A program made the translations under genes and the position numbers. This document shows positions 51,188 to 60,837 of a stretch of DNA of 64,000 nucleotides, in pieces (positions within the stretch are counted from its first letter, which is position 1; the number at the start of each line of letters is the position of its first letter). The notes below the pieces were generated by a model, which was given only the letters and a program-made list of their open reading frames with translations, did not search any database and was not told where the DNA came from. The DNA comes from Phycisphaera sp. GTDB taxonomy: Bacteria > Planctomycetota > Phycisphaerae > Phycisphaerales > Zrk34. The DNA is taken from positions 124,001 through 188,000 of the forward strand of contig WGMA01000005.1 of the NCBI GenBank assembly GCA_016125285.1, given 5' to 3'.

Positions 51188-52600
51188 TTAGTTGGTCGCA
51201 GCGCCGGCGTCGACACGCGGGCGGATCTGCACCTGGATGGAGTAGCTGGAATCCTCGTAGCGCGGCTCCGCCTCGAGGCGATCGCCGAGGCGGACCCGCG
51301 TGTGGTTCGGGCCGAAGTACAGCACGGGCGTCTCGCCGGTGTGCAGCTCGTGGTTGATGACCCCGGCGTTGTCGGTGTCGACGCCGCCTTCCTTCCAGCC
51401 GAACGCGTCGCCCTTGCGGACGTCGGCGCGGCCGGCGGCGGGCTCGAAGTCAAACCGCTGGATGCCCGATCCGTCGCTGGTGCGCGTCGCGCCGATGGCG
51501 ATGATCTGCCACGTGTCGTCGACGCGGCGGCAGAGGATCGGCGTGACCTGACGCCCGGCGTTGTTGTCATCGAAGAACGCCCAGCGTTCGACCTCGCCGG
51601 CGGTGTCGAACGGCCGGGCGAGCAGGTAGACGTTGCCGAGTTGCTGCGAGTCGCGCGGGCGGTCGATCAGCGCGACGTTCTTCGGCAGCCACCGGCTGAG
51701 CGTCGCGAAGCGCTCGCGCTCGACGGCGATCGGCTGCGTCAGCGCGTCGTCGACACGCAGGGCGTGGTCGGCGGTGAGCTTGACGGGCGTGGCGTTGGCG
51801 TGCAGCGCGGTGGCCTCGACGAGGCCCTCGATGACGTGGACCTCGGTCCGGCCGTACCGGTCGACGGTGACGCCGAACACCGTGCCGCGATCGACGACGC
51901 GCGCCCGCGGCGTGACGATCGCGAAGCCGTGCGCGTTGCCCAGCACGCGGGCGAGCACCGTGCCGCGGTCGACCTCGCACGCGTTGTCGCCGGTGATGCG
52001 CAGGTCGGTCTGCCCGATGAGCGTGACGACGGCGCCGCGTCCGAGCGCGATCTCCGCCGAGCCCGCCTTGAGGCGGAGCACGCGCGAGGTCAGCTCGCCG
52101 CCGTCGAACGACGTGTCGTTGTCGTCGGCGTCGGCCCACACCGCGTTGCCGCCGTCGAGCAGCACCGCGCGGGTCGACGGCGTGACGTCGGATACCGTGT
52201 GCTGCGCATCGGGGTCGATCGCGTCCGGCCTCGACAGCAGCGCGACCGTCGCCGCCGCGGCGATGAGCACGGCGGCCGCCGCGGCGTAGCGGATCAACCC
52301 GATGCGCCCGGCGGGCGCGGCTTGCGTGCCGGCCCCGCCGCGCATCGCGCGAACCGGCGCGACGTCGTCCGCCGGCGTGTCGTCCTCCGCGGGCGCCTGC
52401 GCGTTGGCCATCTCGCTGAGCAGCCCCGCCTGCATGCACATCGCGACGTAGAGGTCGCGCGCGGCCGGGTCGTCGGCCAGCGACGCGTTGAGCGCCGCGA
52501 CGTCCGCCTCGGTCGCCTCGCCGTCGAGGTAACGCGCGATGCGGTCGGCGAGGGCGCGCCGGGCGGCGTCCTGGTTGTTCGCGTCATGGGGGTCAGGCAC
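51188..52600 (-). CDS. Cassette G FecR-like transmembrane protein
   Basis: 470 residues from GTG 52600-52598 with an 8-base overlap with the sigma stop (GTGCCTGA), as in cassette C. Anti-sigma-type N-terminus (RIARYLDGEATEADVAALNA), acidic linker without the EAEPIP motif, membrane helix at about 106-122 (YAAAAAVLIAAAATVALL), FecR domain with EVDRGTVLARVLGNAHGFAI and RVVDRGTVFGVTVDRYGRTE. The C-terminal 180 residues (VYLLARPFDTAGEVERWAFF onward) are not recognised and not shared with other cassettes. Confidence 0.85.
   Translation of the reverse strand: MPDPHDANNQDAARRALADRIARYLDGEATEADVAALNASLADDPAARDLYVAMCMQAGLLSEMANAQAPAEDDTPADDVAPVRAMRGGAGTQAAPAGRIGLIRYAAAAAVLIAAAATVALLSRPDAIDPDAQHTVSDVTPSTRAVLLDGGNAVWADADDNDTSFDGGELTSRVLRLKAGSAEIALGRGAVVTLIGQTDLRITGDNACEVDRGTVLARVLGNAHGFAIVTPRARVVDRGTVFGVTVDRYGRTEVHVIEGLVEATALHANATPVKLTADHALRVDDALTQPIAVERERFATLSRWLPKNVALIDRPRDSQQLGNVYLLARPFDTAGEVERWAFFDDNNAGRQVTPILCRRVDDTWQIIAIGATRTSDGSGIQRFDFEPAAGRADVRKGDAFGWKEGGVDTDNAGVINHELHTGETPVLYFGPNHTRVRLGDRLEAEPRYEDSSYSIQVQIRPRVDAGAATN
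52301..52346 (-). promoter_or_regulatory. Hairpin inside FecR gene G, unrelated sequence, same place
   Basis: Sense GATGCGCGGCGGG (52346-52334) pairs with CCCGCCGGGCGCATC (52315-52301) over 13 bp with a 2-base bulge and 18-base loop. No CGTGCCC before it and no T-rich tail, so only the structure and position agree with the other cassettes. Confidence 0.5.
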
Positions 52601-53123
52601 GCGTCACCCCCTCGTCGAGCGTCCGGCGACGCACGCACTCGGCCAGCGTCTGGCGGATGCGCATCAGGGCCTGGTACACCGTTGCGGCCTTACGCTGCAG
52701 CTCCTTGGCGACCTGCGCACTGGTCAGGTTCTGCAGGTAACGCAGCTCGACCATCCGGCGGGCGTTGGGCGTCAGCGTGTCCATGCACGTGTGCAGCGCG
52801 TCCATCATCTCGCCGCCGGTGCGGTGGTCGTACGCGGCCCAGTGGTCGTCGAGGCGCTCGACCACGGCCGAGTCGATCATCAGCGGCGACCGCCCGCGCT
52901 TCCGCAGCAGGTTCAGCGCCTCGAACCGCGCCGACCGGCGGATCCACAGCGGCAGGTGGTCCTCGTCGGCGATCTCCGCGTGCTTGTGCATGGCGAGGAT
53001 GGTGAGGTTCTGGAACACGTCCTCGGCGAGGTGGGCGTCGCCGACAATGCCACGGATGTATCCCACGACCTTGGCACGGTCGCGGAGCAGGTGGCGGACG
53101 ACGGTTTCCTGGTCGAGCGGCAT
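52593..53123 (-). CDS. Cassette G ECF sigma factor (second subgroup)
   Basis: 176 residues. Region 2: VRHLLRDRAKVVGYIRGIVG, AEDVFQNLTILAMHKHAEIA, LWIRRSARFEALNLLRKRGR. Region 4: CMDTLTPNARRMVELRYLQN and LTSAQVAKELQRKAATVYQA. Closest to sigma C. Divergent from the TMTC-like genes; the 145-base gap carries promoter blocks shared with sigma C. Confidence 0.9.
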   Translation of the reverse strand: MPLDQETVVRHLLRDRAKVVGYIRGIVGDAHLAEDVFQNLTILAMHKHAEIADEDHLPLWIRRSARFEALNLLRKRGRSPLMIDSAVVERLDDHWAAYDHRTGGEMMDALHTCMDTLTPNARRMVELRYLQNLTSAQVAKELQRKAATVYQALMRIRQTLAECVRRRTLDEGVTRA

Positions 53124-53153
53124 GGCGTTTCCCGGGGGCGACGGCGGTGTATC

Positions 53154-53208
53154 GTCTATTATGAACCGTCGCGCCGGGGCGTGATCTCGACACGGTCGAC
53201 AATTTTTT
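53154..53208 (-). promoter_or_regulatory. Conserved upstream region of sigma G
   Basis: Minus strand: AAAAAATTGTC (53208-53198), CCGTGTCGAGATC, CGCCCCGGCG, CGG, then ATAGAC (53159-53154). Matches sigma B and C upstream regions block by block with nearly the same spacing. Confidence 0.5.
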
Positions 53209-53268
53209 CGAAATAGCCCGCCCCGCGTGCGGGTGATATAAGGTGTCGGAGCCGTCTGACTGATCTAT

Positions 53269-55503
53269 ATGGCCGTTGCAACGATCGACAATCCGCCGGG
53301 CGCGACGCGTGCCGATCGACTGACCCCCGCGCTGGCGGTGGGGCTGTTCGTCGTGACGTTCGCGGTGTTCAGCCCGGTGCTGCGGTGCGGTTTCGTCGAG
53401 TACGACGACCGCAGCTTCGTGACGGCGAACCCGATGGTCAACGGGGGGCTGACGTGGGACGGCTTCGTGTGGGCCTTTACGAACACCAAGACGTCGGGCT
53501 GGTTTCCGCTGACGTGGCTGAGCCACATGATCGACATCTCGCTGTGGGGCGACAACGCGACGGGGCACCACCTCACCAGCCTGCTGCTGCACGCGGGCAG
53601 CGCGTCGCTGCTGTTTCTCGCGCTGCGGCGGATGACGGGCGCGGTCTGGGCGAGCTGTGCGGTCGCGGCGATTTTCGCGTTGCACCCGATGCGCGTCGAG
53701 GCGGTCGCGTGGGTCGCCGAGCGTAAGGGTGTGCTGAGCGGCTTCTTCTGGATGCTGTCGCTGTGGGCGTACGCGCGCTACGCTGCGAAGCCGACGGTCG
53801 GGCGATACGTCGCGGTGGCCGTGGCGATGGCGCTGGGGCTGATGGCCAAGGCGTCGGTCGTGCCGCTGCCGTGCGTGCTGCTGCTGCTGGACGTCTGGCC
53901 GCTGCGCCGATGGCGCTGGGGTGGCGACGGCAGTGCGGGCGACGAAATCCGTGACGACGCGGTCGCGTTTGAGCCGGCGTCCGCGGGGCGGCTGATCGCC
54001 GAGAAGCTGCCGCTGGTCGCGATGTCGATCGCGGTTTCGGTGACGATGCTGGTGCTCGCGTCGGTGATCGGCGAGCGGCCGTGGCTCAGGCCGTGGCCGA
54101 TGGACGTGAGGCTGTCCAACATCGCCGAGTCTTACACGGCGTACCTCCGCGAGACGGTCTGGCCGAGCCGCCTGATGATCCCGCACCTGTTCGACGGCAC
54201 GTATTCGACGGGCGTCGTCGCCGCGGAGGCCGGCATGCTGGCTATCGTCACGGCGCTGGCGTTGTGGCTCGGCTGGCGTCGACCGGCGCGATGGGGGTTC
54301 CTGCCGGTCGGCTGGCTGTGGTTCCTCGGCGTGACGCTGCCGACCACCGGCATCGTGCTGCAGTTCATGGACTTTTCCTGGGCCGACCGTTACGTGTACC
54401 TGCCGTCAATCGGCGTGGCGATCGTGATCGTGTGGGGTGTGCGGGCGCTGGTGATCGACCGCCCGGTGTGGCGGCGCGTCGCGGCCGGCGGCGCGGTCGT
54501 CGCGCTCGTCGCTCTGTCAACCGTCACCGTCACGCAGCTGGGCTACTGGCGCAGCCCCGAGACGCTGTTCAATCACACGCTCGCGCTCGACCCGGACAAC
54601 GCCGTCGCGCACACCGTGCTCGCGGTGGACCTCGGCCACAACAGCCGCTGGCAAGAGGCCCTGCCGCACTACGTGCGCGCCGCCGAGCTCAAGGCACAGG
54701 ACCCCGCATCGGCGTTCGGCTGCGGCGTGGCGCTGCAGGAGCTCGGCCGCGTCGACGAGGCGATCAAGTGGTTCAACGAGGCCAACCGCCGCGCCGCGCC
54801 GGCCGGCAACGCCCCCGCGCACACCAGCCTCGGCACGCTGGCGATGCGGCGCGGCGATCTCGACGAGGCCGAGCGATGCTTCCGCGCGGCCATCGCGGCC
54901 GACCCCACGCACGCCACCGCGCACTTCAACCTCGGCCTGGTCGCCGTCCGCCGCGGTGATCTGCCCGCCGCCGCCGCGAGCTTCGCCGAATCCACCCGCC
55001 TCGATCCCGCGCAGCCCGGCCCGTGGTACAACCTCGGCCTGACCGACAGCCGACTCGGCAAGCCCGACGACGCCGTCGACGCCCAGCGGCGCGCCGTCGA
55101 CCTCGACCCGAACAACGCCGATTACCTCCGCGCGTACGGCAACGCCCTGATGAGCGTGCGAAAGCACGCCGACGCCGCCGACGTGTACGACCGGCTGCTC
55201 AAGCTCGACCCCAACAACGCCGACACACGCACGCGGCTCGGCATGGCGTTGGGCAACAGCGGCGCGATCGACCGGGCCCTGCCTCACCTCGAGGCCGCCA
55301 CACGACTCGCGCCCGACAACGCCGCGTACTGGGACAACCTGGGCACCGCCTACCGCGCGATGCGCCGCAACGACGACGCCGCGGCGGCGTTCGCGCAGGC
55401 CCTGAAGGCCGACCCCGCGTTCGACCCCGCGCGCCGACACCTCGACGCCCTGCGCGCCGCATCGAAGCCCGCCAACGGAGCGAAGCCGAGCCCCGCACCA
55501 TGA
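53269..55503 (+). CDS. TMTC-like GT-C membrane protein with TPR tail, copy 1
   Basis: 744 residues. The N-terminal 420 residues have about ten membrane helices and the marks of TMTC/PMT-type O-glycosyltransferase-like proteins: VEYDDRSFVTANPMVNGGLT with the acidic pair in the first outer loop, WFPLTWLSHMIDISLWG, LHPMRVEAVAWVAERKGVLS and DRYVYLPSIGVAI. From about residue 435 nine TPR units run to the end (DEAERCFRAAIAADPTHATA, DDAVDAQRRAVDLDPNNADY). It would transfer a sugar from a lipid carrier to exported proteins (inference from family). The stop overlaps the next start (ATGA). Confidence 0.82.
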   Translation: MAVATIDNPPGATRADRLTPALAVGLFVVTFAVFSPVLRCGFVEYDDRSFVTANPMVNGGLTWDGFVWAFTNTKTSGWFPLTWLSHMIDISLWGDNATGHHLTSLLLHAGSASLLFLALRRMTGAVWASCAVAAIFALHPMRVEAVAWVAERKGVLSGFFWMLSLWAYARYAAKPTVGRYVAVAVAMALGLMAKASVVPLPCVLLLLDVWPLRRWRWGGDGSAGDEIRDDAVAFEPASAGRLIAEKLPLVAMSIAVSVTMLVLASVIGERPWLRPWPMDVRLSNIAESYTAYLRETVWPSRLMIPHLFDGTYSTGVVAAEAGMLAIVTALALWLGWRRPARWGFLPVGWLWFLGVTLPTTGIVLQFMDFSWADRYVYLPSIGVAIVIVWGVRALVIDRPVWRRVAAGGAVVALVALSTVTVTQLGYWRSPETLFNHTLALDPDNAVAHTVLAVDLGHNSRWQEALPHYVRAAELKAQDPASAFGCGVALQELGRVDEAIKWFNEANRRAAPAGNAPAHTSLGTLAMRRGDLDEAERCFRAAIAADPTHATAHFNLGLVAVRRGDLPAAAASFAESTRLDPAQPGPWYNLGLTDSRLGKPDDAVDAQRRAVDLDPNNADYLRAYGNALMSVRKHADAADVYDRLLKLDPNNADTRTRLGMALGNSGAIDRALPHLEAATRLAPDNAAYWDNLGTAYRAMRRNDDAAAAFAQALKADPAFDPARRHLDALRAASKPANGAKPSPAP

Positions 55504-57749
55504 GCGACGTCACGCCACAACTCGCCGGCAACGCGAACCCGCGACGCGACACGATCGTCGCCGCCGTGCTGATCTTCCTCGGCGTGTTCGCCCTGTTCGC
55601 CCGTGCGATCACCTTCGATCAGGTGCACTTCGACGACAACATGTTTGTGTTCAACAACCCGCACGTCGCGGGCGGGCTGACGTGGTCGAACGTTGTCTGG
55701 GCGATGACCGACACGTCGACGACCGGCTGGTACCCGATGCATCACCTCAGCTACATGCTCGACACGACCCTGTGGGGCCGCGAGCCGTGGGGCTACCACC
55801 TGACAAGCGTGCTGTTGCACGCGCTGAACGCGGCGCTGCTGTTCGTGACGCTGCGGTGGATGACGCGGTCGATGTGGGCGAGCGTCGCGGCGACGCTGCT
55901 GTTCGCCGTGCACCCGCTGCGCGTCGAGGCCGTGGTGTGGATCGCCGAGCGCAAGGGCGTGCTGGCCGGAACGTTCTGGATGCTGACGATGCTGGCGTAT
56001 CTGCGTTACGCGGCCAGGCCCGGCGCGGCGCGCTACGCGCTGGTCGCGGCGTTGATGGCGCTGGGGCTGATGGCCAAGGCCGTGCTGGTGACGATGCCGT
56101 TCGCGCTGCTGCTGCTGGACTACTGGCCGTTGCGTCGCTGGCGGGTGCACGCGGACGCGGACGACGCTACGACGGAAGCGGCCGGCCCGCCGCCGTTCGC
56201 CACGGCGTCGGCCGGACGGCTCATCGCCGAGAAGCTGCCGCTGCTGGCGCTGTGTATCGCCGACGCGGGCATGATGATCTACGCCAGCGTTTCGGGCGGC
56301 ACGATGGCCACAAAGATTCCCAAGCCCCTGACCACGCGGCTCGCGTACGCCGTCGACGCGTGCGCGCTGTACCTCCGCGAGACGTTCTGGCCGCACGACC
56401 TGATGATGCCGCACATGCTGACCGCCGACTTCGCCGTCGGCGTGGTCGTCGCCTCGGCGGTCGCGCTGCTCGTGATCACCGCCGCGCTCGCCGTGGCGTG
56501 GCGCCGCCGGCCGGTGCAGCGCGGCTACCTGCCCGTCGGCTGGCTGTGGTACCTCGGCGTGCTCACGCCCACGCTCGGCGTCGTGTTGCAGATCGCCGAC
56601 TTCGCCCGCGCCGACCGCTACACGTACGTGCCGTCGGTCGGCGTGTGCCTGCTCGTCGTGTGGGGCGGACGCGAACTGATCCGCCGCCGACCGCGTTGGC
56701 GCCCCGTGGCAGCCGCGGCCTGCGTCGCAGTGGTCCTGGCGCTGTCCGTGACGACCGTCGTGCAGATGCAGCACTGGCGCAGCGTCGAAACGCTGTTTCT
56801 GCACACGCTGACCATCGACCCCGACAACCGCTTCGCGCACCACAACCTCGCGGACTACTACGGCCAGCGGGGCGAGTTGGCGAAGGCCGAGCACCATTAT
56901 CGATACGTGCTCGACGCGATTCGCCCGCCGGACCCACGCGCGTCGTACGCGCGGTTCAACCTCGGCATGATCGTCGAGCGACAGGGGCGCACCGACGAGG
57001 CGATCGAGTGGTACGAGAAGGCGAACGCGCTGGAGGGCGGTCACGGGCTGGACGTGGCCCAGACGAACATCGGCGTGCTGGCGTTCGACCGCGGCGATCT
57101 CGACGAGGCGGAGCGGCGCTTCCGCGAGGCGATCGCGGCCGACGCGACGCACGCCAACGCGTGGTACAACCTCGGACGGGTCGCGCTGCGGCGCGGCGAT
57201 GACGCGCAGGCGATCGAACACCTCCGGCACGCCGTCGAGCTCGCCCCGACCATGGTCAACGCGTGGCGCGACCTCGGCGTCGTCCTCGGCAAGACCGGCC
57301 GCGCCGTCGACGCGCTCGACGCCATCAAGCACGCCGCGGACCTCGCGCCCGCCGACCCCGAGATCCTGCTCGCCTACGGCAACGCGCTGATGACCGCCAG
57401 GCGTCCCGCCGACGCCGCCGAGGCCTACGCCGCGCTGCTCAAGGTCGTCCCCGACAACGCCGACACGCGTATGCGGCTCGGCATGGCGTTGGGCAACAGC
57501 GGCGCGATCGACAAGGCCCTGCCCCACCTCGAGGCCGCCGCGCGGCTCGCGCCCGACAAGGCCGTGCACTGGTTCAATCTGGGCATGATCTACCGGGCGT
57601 TGCGTCGCAACGACGACGCCGTGACGGCCTTCAACAAGGCGTTGGCGATCGACCCGAAATTCAACGACGCCCGGCGGCAGCTCGACGCGCTGCGGGCCGC
57701 GCCGCCCACGCCGAACGACGCGGGCAAACCATCGGGGGCGACGCGATGA
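55500..57749 (+). CDS. TMTC-like GT-C membrane protein with TPR tail, copy 2
   Basis: 749 residues. ATG 55500 overlaps the stop of copy 1. Same layout: VHFDDNMFVFNNPHVAGGLT, WYPMHHLSYMLDTTLWG, LHPLRVEAVVWIAERKGVLA are replaced only slightly (the first motif reads FAVHPLRVEA), then DRYTYVPSVGVCL and nine TPRs. The final TPR block (NADTRMRLGMALGNSGAIDK onward) is nearly identical to that of copy 3 at both protein and DNA level. Overlaps copy 3 by ATGA at 57746-57749. Confidence 0.82.
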   Translation: MSDVTPQLAGNANPRRDTIVAAVLIFLGVFALFARAITFDQVHFDDNMFVFNNPHVAGGLTWSNVVWAMTDTSTTGWYPMHHLSYMLDTTLWGREPWGYHLTSVLLHALNAALLFVTLRWMTRSMWASVAATLLFAVHPLRVEAVVWIAERKGVLAGTFWMLTMLAYLRYAARPGAARYALVAALMALGLMAKAVLVTMPFALLLLDYWPLRRWRVHADADDATTEAAGPPPFATASAGRLIAEKLPLLALCIADAGMMIYASVSGGTMATKIPKPLTTRLAYAVDACALYLRETFWPHDLMMPHMLTADFAVGVVVASAVALLVITAALAVAWRRRPVQRGYLPVGWLWYLGVLTPTLGVVLQIADFARADRYTYVPSVGVCLLVVWGGRELIRRRPRWRPVAAAACVAVVLALSVTTVVQMQHWRSVETLFLHTLTIDPDNRFAHHNLADYYGQRGELAKAEHHYRYVLDAIRPPDPRASYARFNLGMIVERQGRTDEAIEWYEKANALEGGHGLDVAQTNIGVLAFDRGDLDEAERRFREAIAADATHANAWYNLGRVALRRGDDAQAIEHLRHAVELAPTMVNAWRDLGVVLGKTGRAVDALDAIKHAADLAPADPEILLAYGNALMTARRPADAAEAYAALLKVVPDNADTRMRLGMALGNSGAIDKALPHLEAAARLAPDKAVHWFNLGMIYRALRRNDDAVTAFNKALAIDPKFNDARRQLDALRAAPPTPNDAGKPSGATR

Positions 57750-59965
57750 GCGACCCGAAAGCGCCGTCTCTGCCGCGACCGCGTCGGCGGCGCGACACCG
57801 TCATCGCCGCGGTCGCGATCTTTCTGGGCGTGTTCGCGCTGTACGCCCGCGCGATCACGTTCGACCAGGTCATCTTCGACGACGAGCTGTTCGTCTTTCA
57901 GAACACCCACGTCGCTCAGGGGCTGACGTGGTCGAACTTCATCTGGGCGATGACGGACACCTCCACCACGGGCTGGTACCCGCTGCACCACCTCAGCTAC
58001 ATGCTCGACACCACGCTGTGGGGCCACGACGCGTGGGGGTATCACCTGACCAACGTGCTGCTGCACGCGCTGAACGCCGCGTTGCTGTTCGTCGCGCTGC
58101 GATGGATGACCGGGTCGCTGTGGGCGAGCGTCGCGGCGACGCTGCTGTTCGCGGTGCACCCGATGCGCGTCGAGTCGGTGGCGTGGATCTCCGAGCGCAA
58201 GGGCGTGCTGTCGGCGTTGTTCTGGGTTTTGACGATGCTGGCGTACCTGCGCTACGCGGCGCGACCGACCGTCGCGCGATACGCGCCGATCATGGTGTTC
58301 ATGGCGCTGGGGCTGATGGCCAAGGCGCTGCTGGTGACGCTGCCGTGCGCGCTGCTGCTGCTGGACTACTGGCCGCTGCGCCGATGGCGGCCCCATGCCG
58401 ATCCGACAACCGCGCAGGGCGCGGCCGAACACGCCGACACGCGCTTTGCCCCCGCGTCGCTCGGCCGATTGATCGTCGAGAAGCTGCCGCTGCTGGGCCT
58501 GGCCGTCGTCGACGTGGGCATCATGTACTTCGCGCAGACGTCCGCCGAGGCGTTCAGCGTCAAGTACCCCAAGCCGCTGCTGACGCGGCTGGTGTACGCC
58601 GCCGAGGCGTGCGTGCTGTACATGCGTGACACGGTCTGGCCGCACGACCTGATGACCCCGCACATGATGCCGAGCGACTTCGCCGTCGGCCCCGCCGTCG
58701 GCGCCGCGGCGCTGCTGCTCGTCGTGACGATCGTGGTCGTGGTCGCGTGGCGTCGCGCCCCGGCGCAGCGCGGCTACCTGCCTGTCGGCTGGCTGTGGTA
58801 CCTCGGCGTGCTCACGCCGATGCTCGGTGTGGTGTTTCACCTGCTTGAGTTCTCGCGCGCCGATCGGTACACCTACCTGCCGTCGATCGGCCTGAGCGTG
58901 CTGATCGTCTGGCCGATCGCCCGGTTCGTCAGCCGCCACCCGAAGGCGCGCCTCCCCGTGACGTGCGCCGTCGTCGCCGCCATCGTCGCGCTGTCCGGCG
59001 CGACGTACGTGCAGGCCGGTCGTTGGCGCAACGCCGAGGCGCTGTTTCAGTACACGCTGACCATCGAGCCGGACAACGCCTTCGCCCATCACTTTCTCGC
59101 CCAGTACTACGATCACCACAACGATCCGGTGCTCGCCGAGAAGCACCTGCGTCGCCTCATCGAGGTCGCGCCCGAGGACAACCACCTGGCGCCGCTCGCG
59201 CGGTACGACCTGGGCAAGATGCTTGAGGCTCAAGGCCGGATCGAGGAGGCCGTGCACTGGTACGAGGAGGCGAACCGCGTTTCAGGTGGGCCGGGCAACG
59301 ACATGGCGCAGGCGCGCCTCGGCGAGTTGGCCTCGGAACGGGGCGAAACCGACGAGGCCGAGCGACGCTACCGCGCCGCGCTCAAGGCCAACGATCAGCA
59401 GATCGACGCGTGGTTCGGCATCGGCATGCTCTTCGCCGGTCGCGGCGACATGGAATCGGCGCACGCGGCGTTCACGAACGTGACGCGGCTGGACGCGAAA
59501 CGCGTCGACGCGTGGTACAACCTCGGCCTGGCGCTCGGCCGACTCAACCGCACCGACGAGGCGCTCGAGGCCCTGCGTCAGGCCACGACACGTGCGCCGC
59601 GTAACGCCGACTACCGCCGCGCGTACGGCAACGCGCTGATGACCGCCAATCGCCCCGCCGAGGCCGCCGAGGCGTACGCCGCCCTGCTCGAACTCGCCCC
59701 CGATAACGCCGACACGCGCATGCGGCTCGGCATGGCGCTGGGCCGCAGCGGCGCGATCGACAAGGCCCTGCCCCACCTCGAGGCCGCCACGCGGCTCGCG
59801 CCCGACAAGGCCGTGCACTGGTTCAATCTGGGAATGGTCTACCGCGCTCTGCATCGCAACGACGACGCCGCGGCGGCATTCAACAAGGCGTTGGCAGTCG
59901 ACCCGAAGTTCAACGACGCCCGGCGGCAGCTCGACGCGATGCGCGCCGCGCCCGCCAAGCCGTAG
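57746..59965 (+). CDS. TMTC-like GT-C membrane protein with TPR tail, copy 3
   Basis: 739 residues; start overlaps the stop of copy 2. VIFDDELFVFQNTHVAQGLT, WYPLHHLSYMLDTTLWG, FAVHPMRVESVAWISERKGV, DRYTYLPSIGLSV, then TPRs with DEAERRYRAALKANDQQIDA and EAAEAYAALLELAPDNADTR. More like copy 2 than copy 1. The gene ends 12 bases from the stop of the convergent cassette H pilin. The three genes form one coupled operon whose promoter lies in the gap shared with sigma G. Confidence 0.82.
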   Translation: MSDPKAPSLPRPRRRRDTVIAAVAIFLGVFALYARAITFDQVIFDDELFVFQNTHVAQGLTWSNFIWAMTDTSTTGWYPLHHLSYMLDTTLWGHDAWGYHLTNVLLHALNAALLFVALRWMTGSLWASVAATLLFAVHPMRVESVAWISERKGVLSALFWVLTMLAYLRYAARPTVARYAPIMVFMALGLMAKALLVTLPCALLLLDYWPLRRWRPHADPTTAQGAAEHADTRFAPASLGRLIVEKLPLLGLAVVDVGIMYFAQTSAEAFSVKYPKPLLTRLVYAAEACVLYMRDTVWPHDLMTPHMMPSDFAVGPAVGAAALLLVVTIVVVVAWRRAPAQRGYLPVGWLWYLGVLTPMLGVVFHLLEFSRADRYTYLPSIGLSVLIVWPIARFVSRHPKARLPVTCAVVAAIVALSGATYVQAGRWRNAEALFQYTLTIEPDNAFAHHFLAQYYDHHNDPVLAEKHLRRLIEVAPEDNHLAPLARYDLGKMLEAQGRIEEAVHWYEEANRVSGGPGNDMAQARLGELASERGETDEAERRYRAALKANDQQIDAWFGIGMLFAGRGDMESAHAAFTNVTRLDAKRVDAWYNLGLALGRLNRTDEALEALRQATTRAPRNADYRRAYGNALMTANRPAEAAEAYAALLELAPDNADTRMRLGMALGRSGAIDKALPHLEAATRLAPDKAVHWFNLGMVYRALHRNDDAAAAFNKALAVDPKFNDARRQLDAMRAAPAKP

Positions 59966-59977
59966 CTCCGATCTGAA

Positions 59978-60772
59978 TCACCACCAGCCCTTGATGCCGC
60001 CGGTCTTCGTGGACGAGTGACACACGAGCGCGCCTTGGCTGCGCCAGCGCACCGAGCCGTCGAGGTACGTCGAGTTGACGCCCTCGCCGCCCAGTTGGCC
60101 GGGGTCGTCGACGGCGCCGGCGATCGTCATCGACGGGCCGTTGCTCGCGTGCGCCAGCGACGTGACGTTCGGCACGACGGTGCCCTGCTCGACGATGTCG
60201 CTGAGGAACAGCAGCGTCGGATCGTCGTGGAGCATACGCGGCGACTTCGTCCAGGGGCGGTCGGGGTCGTCGCCCGACCACGGCAGGGGCAGCTTGCCGC
60301 CGCGCCCGAACAGGTAGAAGAATCCGAGGCGGTGGCCGAAGCTCGTGTTGCGTTCCCAGTCGCGCCGGTTGGCGCAGTAGAAGATGTCCATCTGGCGGTC
60401 GGCGATGAACTCCGTGTCGTTCGGTCCGGTGAACTTGAACGGCTCGAGCCCGGCGTACTCCTGGAACCGCTCGAACAGGTCGTGGTTGACCCAGGTGACA
60501 TGGTCCTGGTTGTCGGTGTCGCGCTGCGTGTCGGGCAGCTGACTGAACCGGTCGGAGGCGATCGAGAGCACGGTCATGTGCGTCTGGTGCTGACGCGAGG
60601 CGCAGACGGCGCGACGTCCGATCTCACGCGAGCGAGCCATCGACGGCAGCACGATCGACAGCAGCAGCACGAGGATCGACATCACCACGAGCAGCTCGAC
60701 GATCGTGAAGCCGCGTGCGTCCCGGCGTGTCGTGCGTCGCGGTCGGCGCGAAGGGATAGCGTGATGGCCCAT
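59978..60772 (-). CDS. Cassette H pseudopilin
   Basis: 264 residues. Class III signal RGFTIVELLVVMSILVLLLS. MDIFYCANRRDWERNTSFGH, LGFFYLFGRGGKLPLPWSGD, DG motif GVNSTYLDGSVRWRSQGALV and end TGGIKGWW show it to be a close paralog of pilin D along its whole length. Starts 65 bases after the FecR gene. Confidence 0.88.
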   Translation of the reverse strand: MGHHAIPSRRPRRTTRRDARGFTIVELLVVMSILVLLLSIVLPSMARSREIGRRAVCASRQHQTHMTVLSIASDRFSQLPDTQRDTDNQDHVTWVNHDLFERFQEYAGLEPFKFTGPNDTEFIADRQMDIFYCANRRDWERNTSFGHRLGFFYLFGRGGKLPLPWSGDDPDRPWTKSPRMLHDDPTLLFLSDIVEQGTVVPNVTSLAHASNGPSMTIAGAVDDPGQLGGEGVNSTYLDGSVRWRSQGALVCHSSTKTGGIKGWW

Positions 60773-60837
60773 GCGGAATCTCCATCAGGTGAGGTTCGTG
60801 CTTGCGGAGCCGCCTCGTGCGGAGGCGACGTGTCGTC

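Noticed and set aside
25462-53123. A type II secretion or type IV pilus gene cluster
   Set aside because: No ATPase, secretin, inner-membrane platform or prepilin peptidase gene in the window; only pilin-like subunits.
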